Source of the DNA: Streptomyces sp. CC208A
GTDB lineage: Bacteria; Actinomycetota; Actinomycetes; Streptomycetales; Streptomycetaceae
Direction of reading: 5' to 3'
Assembly: GCF_030010625.1 (NCBI RefSeq)
Contig: NZ_JASCXN010000035.1
Location: 1-64,000, forward strand
Length of the DNA stretch: 64,000 bases
Below the pieces are notes generated by a model. It saw only the letters and a program-made list of their open reading frames with translations. It was not told the DNA's origin and made no database searches. Position 1 is the first letter of the stretch, and every line of letters begins with the position of its first letter. The position numbers and the translations under genes are program-made. Positions 10,201 to 18,462 of this stretch are shown here, one piece after another.

Positions 10201-10720
10201 CAACCTCGCCGTCAGCGACGTCGACGGCGACTCCTACGCCGACCTCGTCGCCCGCGACCCCAGCGACGGCAAGCTCTACCTCTATCCCGGCTGCGTCAAC
10301 GACGCCGTCTCCTGCCCCGGCAGTCCCTACAAGTTCCTCCCCCGCACCGTCTACGGCACCGGCGGCTGGAACCAGCGCCCCTATCTGACGTCTCCGGGCA
10401 ACACGCAGGGCACCCTGAAGGACTACACGATCACCACGGAGCCCTCGCCGGAGCTTCCGCCCGGCCCTGACAACGAGGCCAAGACCTACAACTTCAAGCG
10501 GTTCATCCCGACCGCAGGCCAGGAAGCCGGTGACATCTGGGCCACCACCCCGGCGGACCCGAACACCCCTGTCAACTACGTCGACGCCGCGGGCAACGCG
10601 AAGAGCATCCTGTGCCCCACCGGATGCCTCCTCATCTACCCCGGTGCCAAGACCGCCCACAGCGCACCCCGCCTCGCGGGAACCGCCGGCTGGGCCACTA
10701 CCATCCGCGGCATCTTCTAG
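7283..10720 (+). CDS. Secreted DNRLRE / FG-GAP repeat protein
   Basis: A 1145-residue exported protein. Residues 1-35 form a signal peptide (Arg-rich start, then ALAIAVSVTLPASVAVA). Residues about 70-250 form a beta-rich domain, also present in the 51139 protein, with PSVLPGVDLQLIAEVDGFAQ as landmark. A low-complexity Glu/Pro/Ala stretch follows (AEEPAEEPAEAPAG, about 255). A DNRLRE-like domain lies at about 370-515, then Ig/Fn-like modules. FG-GAP/VCBS-type repeats run from about 783 to the end (DLNGDGFSDFVATDPDGKLW, later DVDGDSYADLVARDP), with Asp-rich calcium-loop motifs. A surface adhesin or structural role is likely. It diverges from an RHS toxin, the same arrangement as at 51-62 kb. 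No catalytic motif is seen. Confidence 0.85.
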   Translation: MSTTRLRLRRGRRALALAIAVSVTLPASVAVALSDASPAAVTTGAEAPSSPSALLEEVAFTEAARTGKVIEILDRREESTEFFANPDGSTTRRSYGIPKWTRYDGMWRRTDAKLVRKSDGSVEPVAPSFPITFSGGGDQPMATMVKQGRKLALTWPTALPEPVLDGDTATYPSVLPGVDLQLIAEVDGFAQHLVIHTPEAAADPALKSIELGLVTEGVTLTEAADGKLLAKDEAGETVFSAPSPRMWEQPAVPAEEPAEEPAEAPAGTTSRTEKRSFAAGPAQSDSVSESAPESAPESVPDNAPVGVEIGDGALTLTPDADLLASADQFPLVIGPPFSGGVREKWAVVYSATPNAAYPNGSGWNSSNPADEPRVGYNGTGDTRSFFAMNTNGLEGATINSATFAVIQTHSWVCDSSVGPTELWSAGGIGTTPTWNTQVWGSKLASGSFFGGNDTYCPGDVGHDFTSDALKAFVQKAADNRWGTTTFGLRTPDSYLGNTRAYKRFKNNPVLEVNYNYKPVVISKAAYEGYYVASGDGNVPVACGGRIGNSGISLTAKVKDPDGGKVTANFRIRNSSGTSLSFAPNYNYETVDGAGEATVTMPVGKLPNGTYTWTVYATDTENTSSAVTAPCSFSVDRVGPDKPVVVYDMDGTLAGEPGVPAMNGKPEVPGDTYTARVPQKFKFTNTVSDVAGYCWAVDRPLSAASTPRCPNGTWVDAGTDALHTATVTLTPVANPVSTINVVAYDKFGNRSELAGGGDQINLTTKPVFVYETDTNPVDNENGPDRPGDLNGDGFSDFVATDPDGKLWLYGGNGNLSAPAARQLVGTGGWTGALIAHRGDLKGMKYRDSAPDGYEDFLVRLPDNKLYVYPGNGMGTPWAYTRKELAPHPAMGSDWSGLRQMLLPGNIDGKPGNDLITVECIWDDVKLPPEQRKCVNARLILYSGNGIGGGGQDHTKPFDWGNPVVLGTGGWRDLTNLAVSDVDGDSYADLVARDPSDGKLYLYPGCVNDAVSCPGSPYKFLPRTVYGTGGWNQRPYLTSPGNTQGTLKDYTITTEPSPELPPGPDNEAKTYNFKRFIPTAGQEAGDIWATTPADPNTPVNYVDAAGNAKSILCPTGCLLIYPGAKTAHSAPRLAGTAGWATTIRGIF

Positions 10721-10743
10721 CCGACCACCGGCCCTGACGAACC

Positions 10744-10778
10744 AGGCGTGCCATGCCCTCCCGAGGCATGGCACGCCT
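10744..10778 (+). terminator. Strong hairpin terminator after the 7283 gene
   Basis: Perfect 14-bp stem AGGCGTGCCATGCC / GGCATGGCACGCCT with a 7-nt loop, 24 nt after the stop. It argues against any start of the next gene upstream of about 10780. Confidence 0.85.
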
Positions 10779-10866
10779 GCCGCCCATGGGCCCCTCCACC
10801 ATCAGCGCGACCCGGCCGGAGCGCACCTCGGGCCACAGTCGCTCCGCACTCCCGCAAAGGACACAC

Positions 10867-12618
10867 ATGAGACGTCTCACCCGCCGCGCGGCCACGCTCT
10901 TCGCGGCTGGCGGCATCCTCTCCACGGCCGCCTTGCTCAGCCCGCCCACCGCCGTCGCCGCCGACGAGCTGAAGCTGTCGGGGTACGACGTGGTGGCGGG
11001 GCCGGGCTCGGTGCCGCGGTTCTACCCGATCGTCGAGTCGGGCACGACCTTCTGGGGGAAGGTTGTCGTCACGGTCGGCACGAAGCCGATGACTGATCCG
11101 GCGGGCGCGGGGGCGGGGCTTCCGAAGGGCTACGTCTCCCACGCCAACCACTGCACCCAGGCCGCCGGGTACACGGGTGTCTTCGTCTGCGAGGGGTCGA
11201 CGTACCAGCAGCCCGAAGCCGTTGTCCCCGCCGACGCCGCCGACACCACCCTGTACTGGGGCTTCGCGTACATGGCGTCCAACGGCGACCTCGCCACGGC
11301 CGTGAAGGAGGCCCGTAGCGCGGGCAGCCTCCCGGCGTCCGGGAGCCGCGGCACCGCCAAGGTCACGGTGAAGTCCGCCGCTTCCGCCGCCCTCAACACC
11401 GTCGGCTTCGACACGCCGCCCGTCCCGAACGGTGGCACGGTCCGCCAGCGGCTCCGTGTCCACGCCGCGGACGCTGGAAGGATCGCCCTCCGCTTCACCA
11501 TGGCCGAGGGACAGCTGCTCAGGGGCACGTCGGCCATCCACCTCGGCAGCCCGACCTCTGATACGGGTGCCGAGTGCTGGGTGCCCGTCTCCGAAATCGG
11601 CTGGGGGGCCGGGGCCGGGGCCAATTTGCTCTGCAAGCTCGAACCCGGTGATCACGTCATCAGTTACGACCTCACCAGCGGGCCGGGCCAGTACGCCCAG
11701 AAGTACGTGGCCTACACCGATTACGACCTCTACACCACGGTCACTCCTCCCGAGGCCGACGTCCGCCAGACCAGCGCCCCGTTCGCCGTCCAGGGCACCC
11801 CCGTCAAGCCCTGGCACGGTCTCCACGCCCGCGACACCACCGGCAGGCTGTGGGAGTACACCGGAACCCGCAGCGCCGCTGCTCCCTTCCGCAGCCGGCA
11901 TGCGGTCGGCCCCGGCTGGCAGACCTACGACACCGTCACCTCCCTCTCCCCCTACACCCAGGGGCCCTACACGCAGGGTGTCGTGAAGCCGTCCGCCGCC
12001 ACGCGCGGCCTGGGCGATCTCGTAGCCCGGGACAGGGCCGGTGTGCTCTGGTACTACGACCGGCAGATCGGCTACAGCGGTGGCACCTACATGCCCCGCG
12101 TCCGCGTCGGCGCCGGCTGGAACATCTACGAGCGGATCACCGGTGCTGGCGACCTCGACGGCGACAAGCTCGTGGACCTGGTCGCCCGCGACAAGGCCGG
12201 TGTCCTGTGGTTCTACAAGGGCACTGGCATCCAGACCAGCGGAGCCCGGTTCAAGGCGCGGGTGAGGATAGGCGGCGGCTGGCAGGTCTACGACCGGCTG
12301 GTCGGTGGTGACGACCTCACCGGTGACGGCCGTGCCGATCTTCTGGCTCGCGACAAGGCCGGTGTGCTGTGGCTGTACCGGGGTACGGGCAGGGCCACGG
12401 CGCCGTACGCCGCCCGGGTGCGGGTCGGTGGTGGCTGGCAGGGGTACGACCAGCTCGTCGTCACCGGTGACCTCACCGACGACGGCCGGGCGGACGTGGT
12501 CGCGCGTGACCGGTCGGGTGTCCTGTGGCTGTACCGGGGCACGGGCAAGGCGGCCGCGCCGTTCGCCACCCGCGTCCGGATCGGCGGCGGCTGGAACACG
12601 TACAACCACCTCTTCTGA
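10867..12618 (+). CDS. Secreted FG-GAP/VCBS-like repeat protein
   Basis: A 583-residue exported protein. I chose the ATG at 10867 because it has AAAGGA just upstream and opens a textbook signal peptide (MRRLTRRAATLFAAGG, cleavage after AVA); the in-frame start at 10753 would lie inside a terminator hairpin. Residues about 30-290 are a beta-rich region of unknown family with two Cys pairs. From about residue 300 to the end there are roughly five repeats built on LVARDKAGVLWFYKGTG and RVRIGGGWQVYDRL, an FG-GAP/tachylectin-like propeller pattern. DNA repeats at 12110-12600 reflect recent tandem duplication of the unit. It is a free-standing relative of the repeat tail of the preceding gene. The ligand is unknown. 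Confidence 0.8.
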   Translation: MRRLTRRAATLFAAGGILSTAALLSPPTAVAADELKLSGYDVVAGPGSVPRFYPIVESGTTFWGKVVVTVGTKPMTDPAGAGAGLPKGYVSHANHCTQAAGYTGVFVCEGSTYQQPEAVVPADAADTTLYWGFAYMASNGDLATAVKEARSAGSLPASGSRGTAKVTVKSAASAALNTVGFDTPPVPNGGTVRQRLRVHAADAGRIALRFTMAEGQLLRGTSAIHLGSPTSDTGAECWVPVSEIGWGAGAGANLLCKLEPGDHVISYDLTSGPGQYAQKYVAYTDYDLYTTVTPPEADVRQTSAPFAVQGTPVKPWHGLHARDTTGRLWEYTGTRSAAAPFRSRHAVGPGWQTYDTVTSLSPYTQGPYTQGVVKPSAATRGLGDLVARDRAGVLWYYDRQIGYSGGTYMPRVRVGAGWNIYERITGAGDLDGDKLVDLVARDKAGVLWFYKGTGIQTSGARFKARVRIGGGWQVYDRLVGGDDLTGDGRADLLARDKAGVLWLYRGTGRATAPYAARVRVGGGWQGYDQLVVTGDLTDDGRADVVARDRSGVLWLYRGTGKAAAPFATRVRIGGGWNTYNHLF

Positions 12619-12641
12619 CGCCCTCGTGCGAGCGGCGCCAC

Positions 12642-12691
12642 GACGGGCCGGGCGTCTCGTCCCCGGTCAGGGGCGGGATGCCCGGCCCGTC
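12642..12691 (+). terminator. Hairpin terminator after the 10867 gene
   Basis: A 15-bp stem GACGGGCCGGGCGTC / GATGCCCGGCCCGTC with a single G-U wobble and a 20-nt loop that can itself fold (CCCC/GGGG). It starts 24 nt after the stop. Confidence 0.75.
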
Positions 12692-12701
12692 GGCCCGTGC
12701 C

Positions 12702-13018
12702 GCCGATCGGCAGTGGGACTGAGGCCGGTCGGTCACGGGCGGGAGGTGCGGGTGGGCGGCTGCGGTTGCGGCTGCGGGGTGGGCGTGCGGTCGTGTACGC
12801 CGAGGACCACGCGGGACTCCACGCGGGACTTTCCCGCGCGGGTGAGGCGGAGGGAGACGGTGGCGGTGAGCAGGGCCAGGAGGGTCATCGCGGCGCCTGC
12901 CCAGGCGGGGGAGGCGTAGCCGAGGCCGGCGTCGATGACGGTGCCGCCGAGCCAGGGGCCGCCGGTGTTGCCGAGGTTGAAGGCGGCGGTGGTGGTGGCG
13001 CCGGCGAGGGTGGGGGCG
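12702..13018 (-). pseudogene. Duplicated 3' end of MFS exporter gene with its terminator
   Basis: This is a second copy of the last part of the MFS gene at 16287-17543. Positions 12821-13018 are identical to 16351-16548 over 198 bp, and weaker similarity continues to about 12702, covering the stop region and the GATCGGC...GCCGGTC terminator stem. The decoded minus-strand fragment gives APTLAGATTTAAFNLGN through the last transmembrane helix. The copy lacks everything upstream, so it cannot encode a transporter. Its upstream edge at 13018-13021 abuts an IS256-type transposase fragment. Perfect identity implies a recent event, although the terminator end has diverged. Confidence 0.85.
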
Positions 13019-13020
13019 AC

Positions 13021-13560
13021 GCGCCCCGGGTGAACGACCGCCGCGTGGACGACGCCACGGGCGAGCGCAAGCGGTTCTCCTCCAGGATCCTGACCCCGTG
13101 GTGCCGCAAGTCCCCGAGGATCTCCGGGGTCCTGCCGCTGCTCTATCTGCACGAACTGTCCTCGGGCGACTTCGTCCCGGCGCTGGAGCAGTTCCTCGGC
13201 TCGACGGCCGGGCTGTCGCCAGCCACCGAGAGCCGGCTGACCCGGCAGCGGCAGGACGACCACGCCGCCTTCCAGGAGCGTGACCTGTCGGACCGCGACT
13301 TCGTCTACGTGGGGGCGGACGGCGTGCACCCCAAGGTCCGGCTCGGCCAGGCGCACTCCTGTGTGCTGGTGCTGCTCGCAGTCCGCCTCGACGGCACCAA
13401 GGAACTGATCGCGCTCGCGGAAGGGCTGCGGGAATCCACCGAATCGTGGGCCGGCCTGCTGCGCGACTGCCGCCGGGGCATGCGCGACCCCGAACTCGCC
13501 GTCGGCGACGGCGCGATGGGCCTGTTGAAGGTCCTGGCCGAGGTGTTTCCCGCCGCCATC
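13021..13560 (+). pseudogene. Truncated IS256-family (mutator-type) transposase
   Basis: The plus-strand frame from PRVNDRRVDDATGERKRF through LLYLHELSSGDFVPALEQFL to LKVLAEVFPA matches the N-terminal and central part of actinobacterial IS256-type transposases. The first two catalytic Asp are visible (VGADGVHPK and VGDGAMGL). The third (Glu) and the whole C-terminal half are missing, and the start is missing because the frame begins directly at the MFS duplication. Within the remnant, VGADG replaces the usual VWADG. No terminal inverted repeats were found. It is a dead remnant marking a rearrangement breakpoint. Confidence 0.85.
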
Positions 13561-14057
13561 AAGGTGACGGACGAGGAGGCGGGGACGCCACCGGCCACGG
13601 GCTCCCCCGTTCCACTGATGCCGACGTACTCGCCCAGCCCCGGCGCACCAGACGCGGGTCCCTCTACGTCCGCGCCCCTGTCTCACCTGTCGCCGCGGCC
13701 TCCATGCCACCTCCACCTCCACCACCGCCATCGGCCGCCCCGTCCCGCCGCAGAACGCGCCGAGGCTGATGGCCGTTCGGCCGCCGCCGCTGCCCCCCGG
13801 GCCGCCGGTGTTCTCCCGCCCCGCAGGCGCGGGCCGGTCGACTCCCGTGGGTCGTCGCGCGGCAGAGAGGGGGCCAGGCCGCGCGGCAGGACTGTTTCCT
13901 TAGCTGTGAAACGGCCGTGCCGAGGCACACGAGTGGGTCACACTGAGTGTTCGCAAGCAGGCAGAAAGTATCGGCTGGAGCGGCTGGTGTCCGGGGTTCG
14001 TCGGCCGGCGTCCCCGATGACGGCGGCTGTCCGGGGCAACGGATCAAGGGAGTGCAC
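13561..14057. other. Intergenic region after transposase remnant
   Basis: About 500 bp with no gene I can support. It begins at the break in the transposase and consists of Pro/Ala-rich decodings in all frames, without a conserved motif. The last 120 bp is AT-richer and probably carries the promoter of the 14058 gene. Confidence 0.4.
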
Positions 14058-15686
14058 ATGATGGTGGAGGTCGGAACGCAGCGGGAACGCGTCGCGGGGC
14101 GGGTCTGGACGGTGCGCCTGGCCCCTCACGGCCTCCCTTCTGCCGGATCGGTGAGGCTCTCCTGCTCCCGCCCGGCCTGCGCCGACGAGCGCTTTCCCGA
14201 CGCCACCGCGGGGCGCAAGGCCGCGATCGGACACGTCAACGCGCACCTGGCGCGCATCCGCGCCGGCGGAGGTCCGCACGGCGAGGCGTGGTGCGCCTGC
14301 CGCGCCGCCGACTGCACGTGGCACACCCCCGACGCCGGGCGGCGTGACGGGGCGCGGCCGCCGGCGGGAGCGGTGCGGTGCGGGGGGCCGGTGGTCCTGA
14401 CGGTGTACGCGGACCGGGCCGGAAGGCTGTGGCGGATCGCGGAGACGTGCGCGCGCTGCGCGGCCGCCATCCCCGGCTGCCGGGTCCTGGACACCGCGGC
14501 GGCACCGCACCGCACCGCACCGGCCGAAAGCCGGCGGGCGGCAGAAGAGCCGGTGCGGGGACGGCAGCACGCGGGCGGCGCGGCCGGGAGCACGACGGCG
14601 GTCTTCTCCGACCACGCCCCCTCTCCCGCCGCCGTCGGCGCTCCTTCGGCCACCGGCCCGGTTTCGCTCCCGCGGGCCCGTCCCGGCACACCTCCGGGAG
14701 CCTCCCGGCGGGCGAAGCGGTGGGGGAAGATCGCGCAGCGGACCGTGCCGCACGACCTCGAGCCCGATGTCCTGCGCCTGGAGCTCATCGAGCTCGGGGA
14801 CGCGTTCCGTGCCTACCAGCAGCGCCCCGAGCCCGACCTCGCCCTGCTGGCCGAGCTCCACGAACGCAAGGCCCGCGCCTTCCGCCTGTGGGCCGACGTG
14901 AGCGGCGACAACTCCCTGCGCCACGAGGCCGAGCGCGCCGAGAAGGCCGCGCAGACCACCCGCGAGATGGACGCCAACCGCACCGGCCGGCCGGTCGGCG
15001 GCGCTGCGGGCGACGGGCCGGTAGTGGAACGGCTGCTGACCCGGACCCAGGCCGTGCACGCCCGTGCCGCGCTCGACCACCTCACCGCCCACTCCCCGTA
15101 CCCCGAGGCCGAGGTACGCCTCGCGGTGTTCATGCTCACCCTGCGGGCCGCGAAGGCCGGCACCGGGAACGTCACCGGCCAGGACCTCACCGGCTGGCTC
15201 CCGGGCGACGCCGAGCAGGTGCTCGAGCGACTGGCCGCGGCCGACTGGCTGCGCCTGCCCGGCACCGTCGCCGACGCGATGGCCTCCCGGCCCGAGAATC
15301 CCACCACCGTCACCGTCCCCACCCTGCTGCCCGGGCAGCCCCGCCCGCTCACCTTCGGCAAGACCACCCGCTCAAGGATCTCCGGTTGGGCCCAGAAGAT
15401 CGTGGGCGACCGGAAGCTCCGCAAGAAGAAGGCCACCGCGGCCACCCGGCTCCTGGCCCTGTACACCGCCGCCCACGCCGGCCCCGACGGACGCCTCGGA
15501 CTCCCCGAGGACGACGGGCTCCGCCTCGACCAGGTCGCCGCGTTCTGCGCCCTGGCCCCCGAGGAGATCACCGAGCACACCGAACGGCTCGTCGCCGCCG
15601 ACTGGCTCACCGAGGCCGACACCACCGGGGGACGGCTGCGCGGCCGGCTGAGCGAACGCGCCCTGCCGCTGAGCGGCCTGCTCTAG
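14058..15686 (+). CDS. Protein of unknown function with tandem winged-helix-like C-terminal half
   Basis: A 542-residue soluble protein that I do not recognise. The start at 14058 (ATGATG) is chosen because AAGGGAG at 14046-14052 lies just upstream; an in-frame start at 13947 has no such site. Residues about 15-85 contain a Cys/His-bearing module (LSCSRPACADERFPDA, then WCACRAADCTWHT), possibly zinc-binding. A second Cys cluster, CARCAAAIPGCR, lies near residue 135. After a low-complexity linker, residues about 330-540 contain two similar helical segments with predicted winged-helix character, each ending in a LAAADWL-like motif. DNA-binding is an inference. It is enclosed by the two copies of the MFS 3' end, so it may have arrived with that rearrangement. 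Confidence 0.7.
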   Translation: MMVEVGTQRERVAGRVWTVRLAPHGLPSAGSVRLSCSRPACADERFPDATAGRKAAIGHVNAHLARIRAGGGPHGEAWCACRAADCTWHTPDAGRRDGARPPAGAVRCGGPVVLTVYADRAGRLWRIAETCARCAAAIPGCRVLDTAAAPHRTAPAESRRAAEEPVRGRQHAGGAAGSTTAVFSDHAPSPAAVGAPSATGPVSLPRARPGTPPGASRRAKRWGKIAQRTVPHDLEPDVLRLELIELGDAFRAYQQRPEPDLALLAELHERKARAFRLWADVSGDNSLRHEAERAEKAAQTTREMDANRTGRPVGGAAGDGPVVERLLTRTQAVHARAALDHLTAHSPYPEAEVRLAVFMLTLRAAKAGTGNVTGQDLTGWLPGDAEQVLERLAAADWLRLPGTVADAMASRPENPTTVTVPTLLPGQPRPLTFGKTTRSRISGWAQKIVGDRKLRKKKATAATRLLALYTAAHAGPDGRLGLPEDDGLRLDQVAAFCALAPEEITEHTERLVAADWLTEADTTGGRLRGRLSERALPLSGLL

Positions 15687-15840
15687 CGTGCCGGGCCGCC
15701 ATGCACGAGTCCGCGCGAAGGCCCCGCCGCCTTCAGCGGCCACGAACCCGCCCTGGCGGGGATGGCGATCCGACTGGTGCTCGTCCCGCCCGGCCGGGGT
15801 GAGGCAGAGTCGTGAGCCGTTCTCGTGACCACGGGAGCAC

Positions 15841-16152
15841 GTGCCTCGTTGCCCCGGTATGCCCAAGATCTTCAGCCGCGCGCTCAGTGCCGCCGCGGTG
15901 GCCGCAATCGCCTCGCTCGCAGCAGCCGGCCCTGCCCTGGCCGACCCCGCCCCTGGCGGCCTCATGGGGAGTGAACTCGGGGTGCTTGGTCTTGCCGGTC
16001 AGAACAGCGCCGTGAACAACGGGAACACCGCAGGGGCTGTCAGCCACTCGGAGAACACTCAGAACTCCGCACAACAGGTCGTCACCGATGCCCAGGCCGT
16101 CGATGTCCTCAAGGACGTGGACGCGCTGGAGAGGCCGCTCATCCTGGTCTGA
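15841..16152 (+). CDS. Small secreted Asn/Gly-rich protein
   Basis: A 103-residue protein beginning with GTG (GGGAG 3 nt upstream); an ATG at 15859 gives 97 residues and a cleaner signal peptide (MPKIFSRALSAAAVAAIASL, cleavage after ALA). The mature part is about 70 residues, rich in Asn, Ser, Gly and Val (LGLAGQNSAVNNGNTAG), and ends in PLILV. It has no Cys. The size and composition recall small Streptomyces cell-wall proteins such as rodlins, but it lacks their conserved motifs, so I do not assign it. It sits alone between the unknown 14058 gene and the convergent MFS gene. Confidence 0.6.
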   Translation: MPRCPGMPKIFSRALSAAAVAAIASLAAAGPALADPAPGGLMGSELGVLGLAGQNSAVNNGNTAGAVSHSENTQNSAQQVVTDAQAVDVLKDVDALERPLILV

Positions 16153-16258
16153 GACCAGGAGCGCGGCCACCGGCTCGTCCACCGTCGCCATCGGGCAGAT
16201 CGGGTTCTTCATCGCCCTGGCCGTCATCGGCAGGCCGCAGCCGGTCGCCTCGCTCGCC

Positions 16259-16284
16259 GACCGGCAGTGGGACCGAGGCCGGTC
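16259..16284 (-). terminator. Terminator of the MFS gene
   Basis: GACCGGC/GCCGGTC stem, 7 bp with a 12-nt loop, directly after the MFS stop on the minus strand. The duplicated copy at 12705-12730 has a changed base that still pairs as a G-U wobble. Confidence 0.5.
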
Positions 16285-16286
16285 GG

Positions 16287-17543
16287 TCAGGGGCGGGGGG
16301 TGGGGGTGCTCGGCTGCGGGGCGGGTGTGCGGTCGCGTACGCCGAGGACCACGCGGGACTTTCCCGCGCGGGTGAGGCGGAGGGAGACGGTGGCGGTGAG
16401 CAGGGCCAGGAGGGTCATCGCGGCGCCTGCCCAGGCGGGGGAGGCGTAGCCGAGGCCGGCGTCGATGACGGTGCCGCCGAGCCAGGGGCCGCCGGTGTTG
16501 CCGAGGTTGAAGGCGGCGGTGGTGGTGGCGCCGGCGAGGGTGGGGGCGGCGCCGGCGACGTTGAACATGCGGGCGTTGAGGGCGGGGGCCGTGTAGAAGG
16601 CGGAGACGCCGAGGAGAAAGGCCAGGACGATCGTCGCCACCGGGCCGGACGCGAAGAGGGCCAGGGCGATCAGGAAGAGCGTCGAGGCCGTGATGCCGGT
16701 GAGGAGGACGCCGAAGAGGTGGGCGTCGGCCACGCGGCCGCCGATCGTCGTGCCGATCAGGGCGCCGATGCCGAAGAGGGCCAGGACCGCGGAGACCCAG
16801 CTCTCGTCGAGGCCGGAGACGTCTGTGAGCAGCGGGGCCAGGTAGGAGAAGGCGCAGAAGACGCCGCCCGCGGCCAGCGCGGTGATCACGATCGAGAGGA
16901 GGACCTGGCGGTCCCGGTAGATCGTGAGCTCGTTCCTGAGGCGGGGCCTCGTCTCCGGGAGCGGGATGTGGGGGATGCGGGTGATCACGCCCGCCAGGGC
17001 GATCGCGGAGGCGGCGCCCACGGCCCAGAAGGCGGAGCGCCAGCCCAGGTGCTCGCCCAGGAAGGCGCCGGCGGGGACGCCGAGGACGTTCGCGATCGAG
17101 AGGCCGCCGATCATCACGGCCATGGCCCGGGCCCGGGAGCCCTGCGGCACCATCGCGATGGCGACCGCCGCGCCCACCGCCCAGAAGCCCGCGCAGGCGA
17201 GCGCGCTGATCACGCGCGACGCGAAGAGGATCTCGTACGTCGGTGCCAGGGCGCCCGCCACCTGGCCCAGGCCGAAGACGGTGATCAGGGTGATCAGGGT
17301 CGTCTTGCGGGGGAGGCGCAGGGTCGCCACCGCGAGCAGCGGGGCACCGACGACCATGCCTATGGCGAAGGCGGAGATCAGGAGGCCCGCCTGCGGGATG
17401 GAGACGCCCATGTCCTCGGCTATGGGCGGCAGCAGGCCGGAGAGCATGAACTCGCTCGTGCCCAGCGCGAACACGGAGAGGCCCAGGATGTAGACGGCCA
17501 GAGGCATGCGGGGAGTGGCGGTGGCGGGTGAGGAAGACGGCAT
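16287..17543 (-). CDS. MFS drug-exporter, DHA1 family (AraJ/Cmx-like)
   Basis: A 12-helix major facilitator protein of about 418 residues. The opening LGLSVFALGTSEFMLSGLLPPIA is cut here at the key motif GTSEFMLSG, characteristic of the DHA1 drug:H+ antiporters that include AraJ and the Cmx/CmrA chloramphenicol exporters. The motif-A position between helices 2 and 3 reads LLAVATLRLPRK, and motif C (GVPAGAFLGEHLGW) lies in helix 5. The C-terminus is a Pro/Thr-rich tail. The start at 17543 is chosen because the upstream in-frame ATG at 17576 has no better Shine-Dalgarno; either is possible. The substrate cannot be read from sequence. A second copy of its 3' end lies at 12702-13018. Confidence 0.85.
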   Translation of the reverse strand: MPSSSPATATPRMPLAVYILGLSVFALGTSEFMLSGLLPPIAEDMGVSIPQAGLLISAFAIGMVVGAPLLAVATLRLPRKTTLITLITVFGLGQVAGALAPTYEILFASRVISALACAGFWAVGAAVAIAMVPQGSRARAMAVMIGGLSIANVLGVPAGAFLGEHLGWRSAFWAVGAASAIALAGVITRIPHIPLPETRPRLRNELTIYRDRQVLLSIVITALAAGGVFCAFSYLAPLLTDVSGLDESWVSAVLALFGIGALIGTTIGGRVADAHLFGVLLTGITASTLFLIALALFASGPVATIVLAFLLGVSAFYTAPALNARMFNVAGAAPTLAGATTTAAFNLGNTGGPWLGGTVIDAGLGYASPAWAGAAMTLLALLTATVSLRLTRAGKSRVVLGVRDRTPAPQPSTPTPRP

Positions 17544-17642
17544 GACATGCGTCAACCTGCCGTTTGTGCCTGTCATTCCGTTTTCGGGTGTTGTCTTGGC
17601 ATGTGGACACCCCGGCGGCGGACACTCCGGCGGCGGGGATTC

Positions 17643-18296
17643 CTATGCCGTCAGGGTCGCCAGTTCCGCCTCCAGGTTCTCCCTCGCCTTCTCCTCCCAC
17701 ACCGCCGCCCCGTACGGCGTGTGGAAGAGGCGGGGGAGGCCGAGGAGCTGGCGGAGGACGGCTGCGCGGCCTTCGCGGAAGGCGGTCTCGGGGACGAAGG
17801 CGTACTCCTCGCGGACCGCTTTCGCATACCCCTGGTAGGTATCGGGGTCGCTCGCCAGGATCGCCAGGTCCGCGTCGCAGAGGGTTTCGCCGTTGAGGTC
17901 GCCGGGCGCCGGGTCGTGGGTGACCGTCAGGCGGACCAGGCGGGCCACCTCCGCCACCTCGTGGGGGGTCAACCCGGCTTCCGTCAGGGCGCGTTCGGCC
18001 AGGGCCGCCGAGCGTTCCTCGTTCTCGGAGCGGTCGGGGCGGTAGACCGCGTCGTGGAACCAGGCCGCCAGGCGTACGAGTTCCAGCTCCCCGCCCTCGC
18101 CGCCCTGGTCGGTCAGCTCGTCGACGCGGTCCAGGACCGCCCGCAGGTGGGTGGTGGTGTGGTAGCGCCGCTGCGGTTCGGCCCAGCGGGCCAGCAGGTC
18201 GCGGCCGTACGGGGCCGGGTCCGGGCCCTCGCGGCCGGCGCGGGCGGCGAGGAGCGTGGAGTTCCAGCGCTGGAGAAGGTCCTCGGGTGCGGTCAT
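17643..18296 (-). CDS. HD-domain metal-dependent phosphohydrolase
   Basis: A 217-residue soluble protein of the small HD family common in actinobacteria. The metal ligands are visible in order: RYHTTTHL (His near residue 45), WFHDAVY (the HD pair near residue 79) and CDADLAIL (Asp near residue 138). NEERSAALAERAL follows the HD motif as in homologues. The reaction is probably hydrolysis of a phosphate ester, with substrate unknown. It lies about 100 bp upstream of the MFS start on the same strand, too far to assert an operon. Confidence 0.85.
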   Translation of the reverse strand: MTAPEDLLQRWNSTLLAARAGREGPDPAPYGRDLLARWAEPQRRYHTTTHLRAVLDRVDELTDQGGEGGELELVRLAAWFHDAVYRPDRSENEERSAALAERALTEAGLTPHEVAEVARLVRLTVTHDPAPGDLNGETLCDADLAILASDPDTYQGYAKAVREEYAFVPETAFREGRAAVLRQLLGLPRLFHTPYGAAVWEEKARENLEAELATLTA

Positions 18297-18462
18297 GGGG
18301 GCATTGTGCCCGTTGCGCCGGGCCCACCTCCGGTCCGGACGTCAGCCACCCGGTTCCGGCGGGAACTTCCCCTGGCCCGTGCCGGTCCCTGTGCCGGTGG
18401 GAGCGGGCGGCAGGCATGAAAACCCTTTGCGACTCGGTACGGCGTCCCGTCACGCTTCCCCC

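Noticed and set aside
10753..10866. Upstream extension of the 10867 gene
   Set aside because: It begins inside a 14-bp terminator stem and would destroy the signal peptide.
12110..12600. Regularly spaced DNA repeats resembling an array
   Set aside because: They are in-frame protein repeats of the FG-GAP-like tail, not a CRISPR; spacers are not unique and lengths match codon units.
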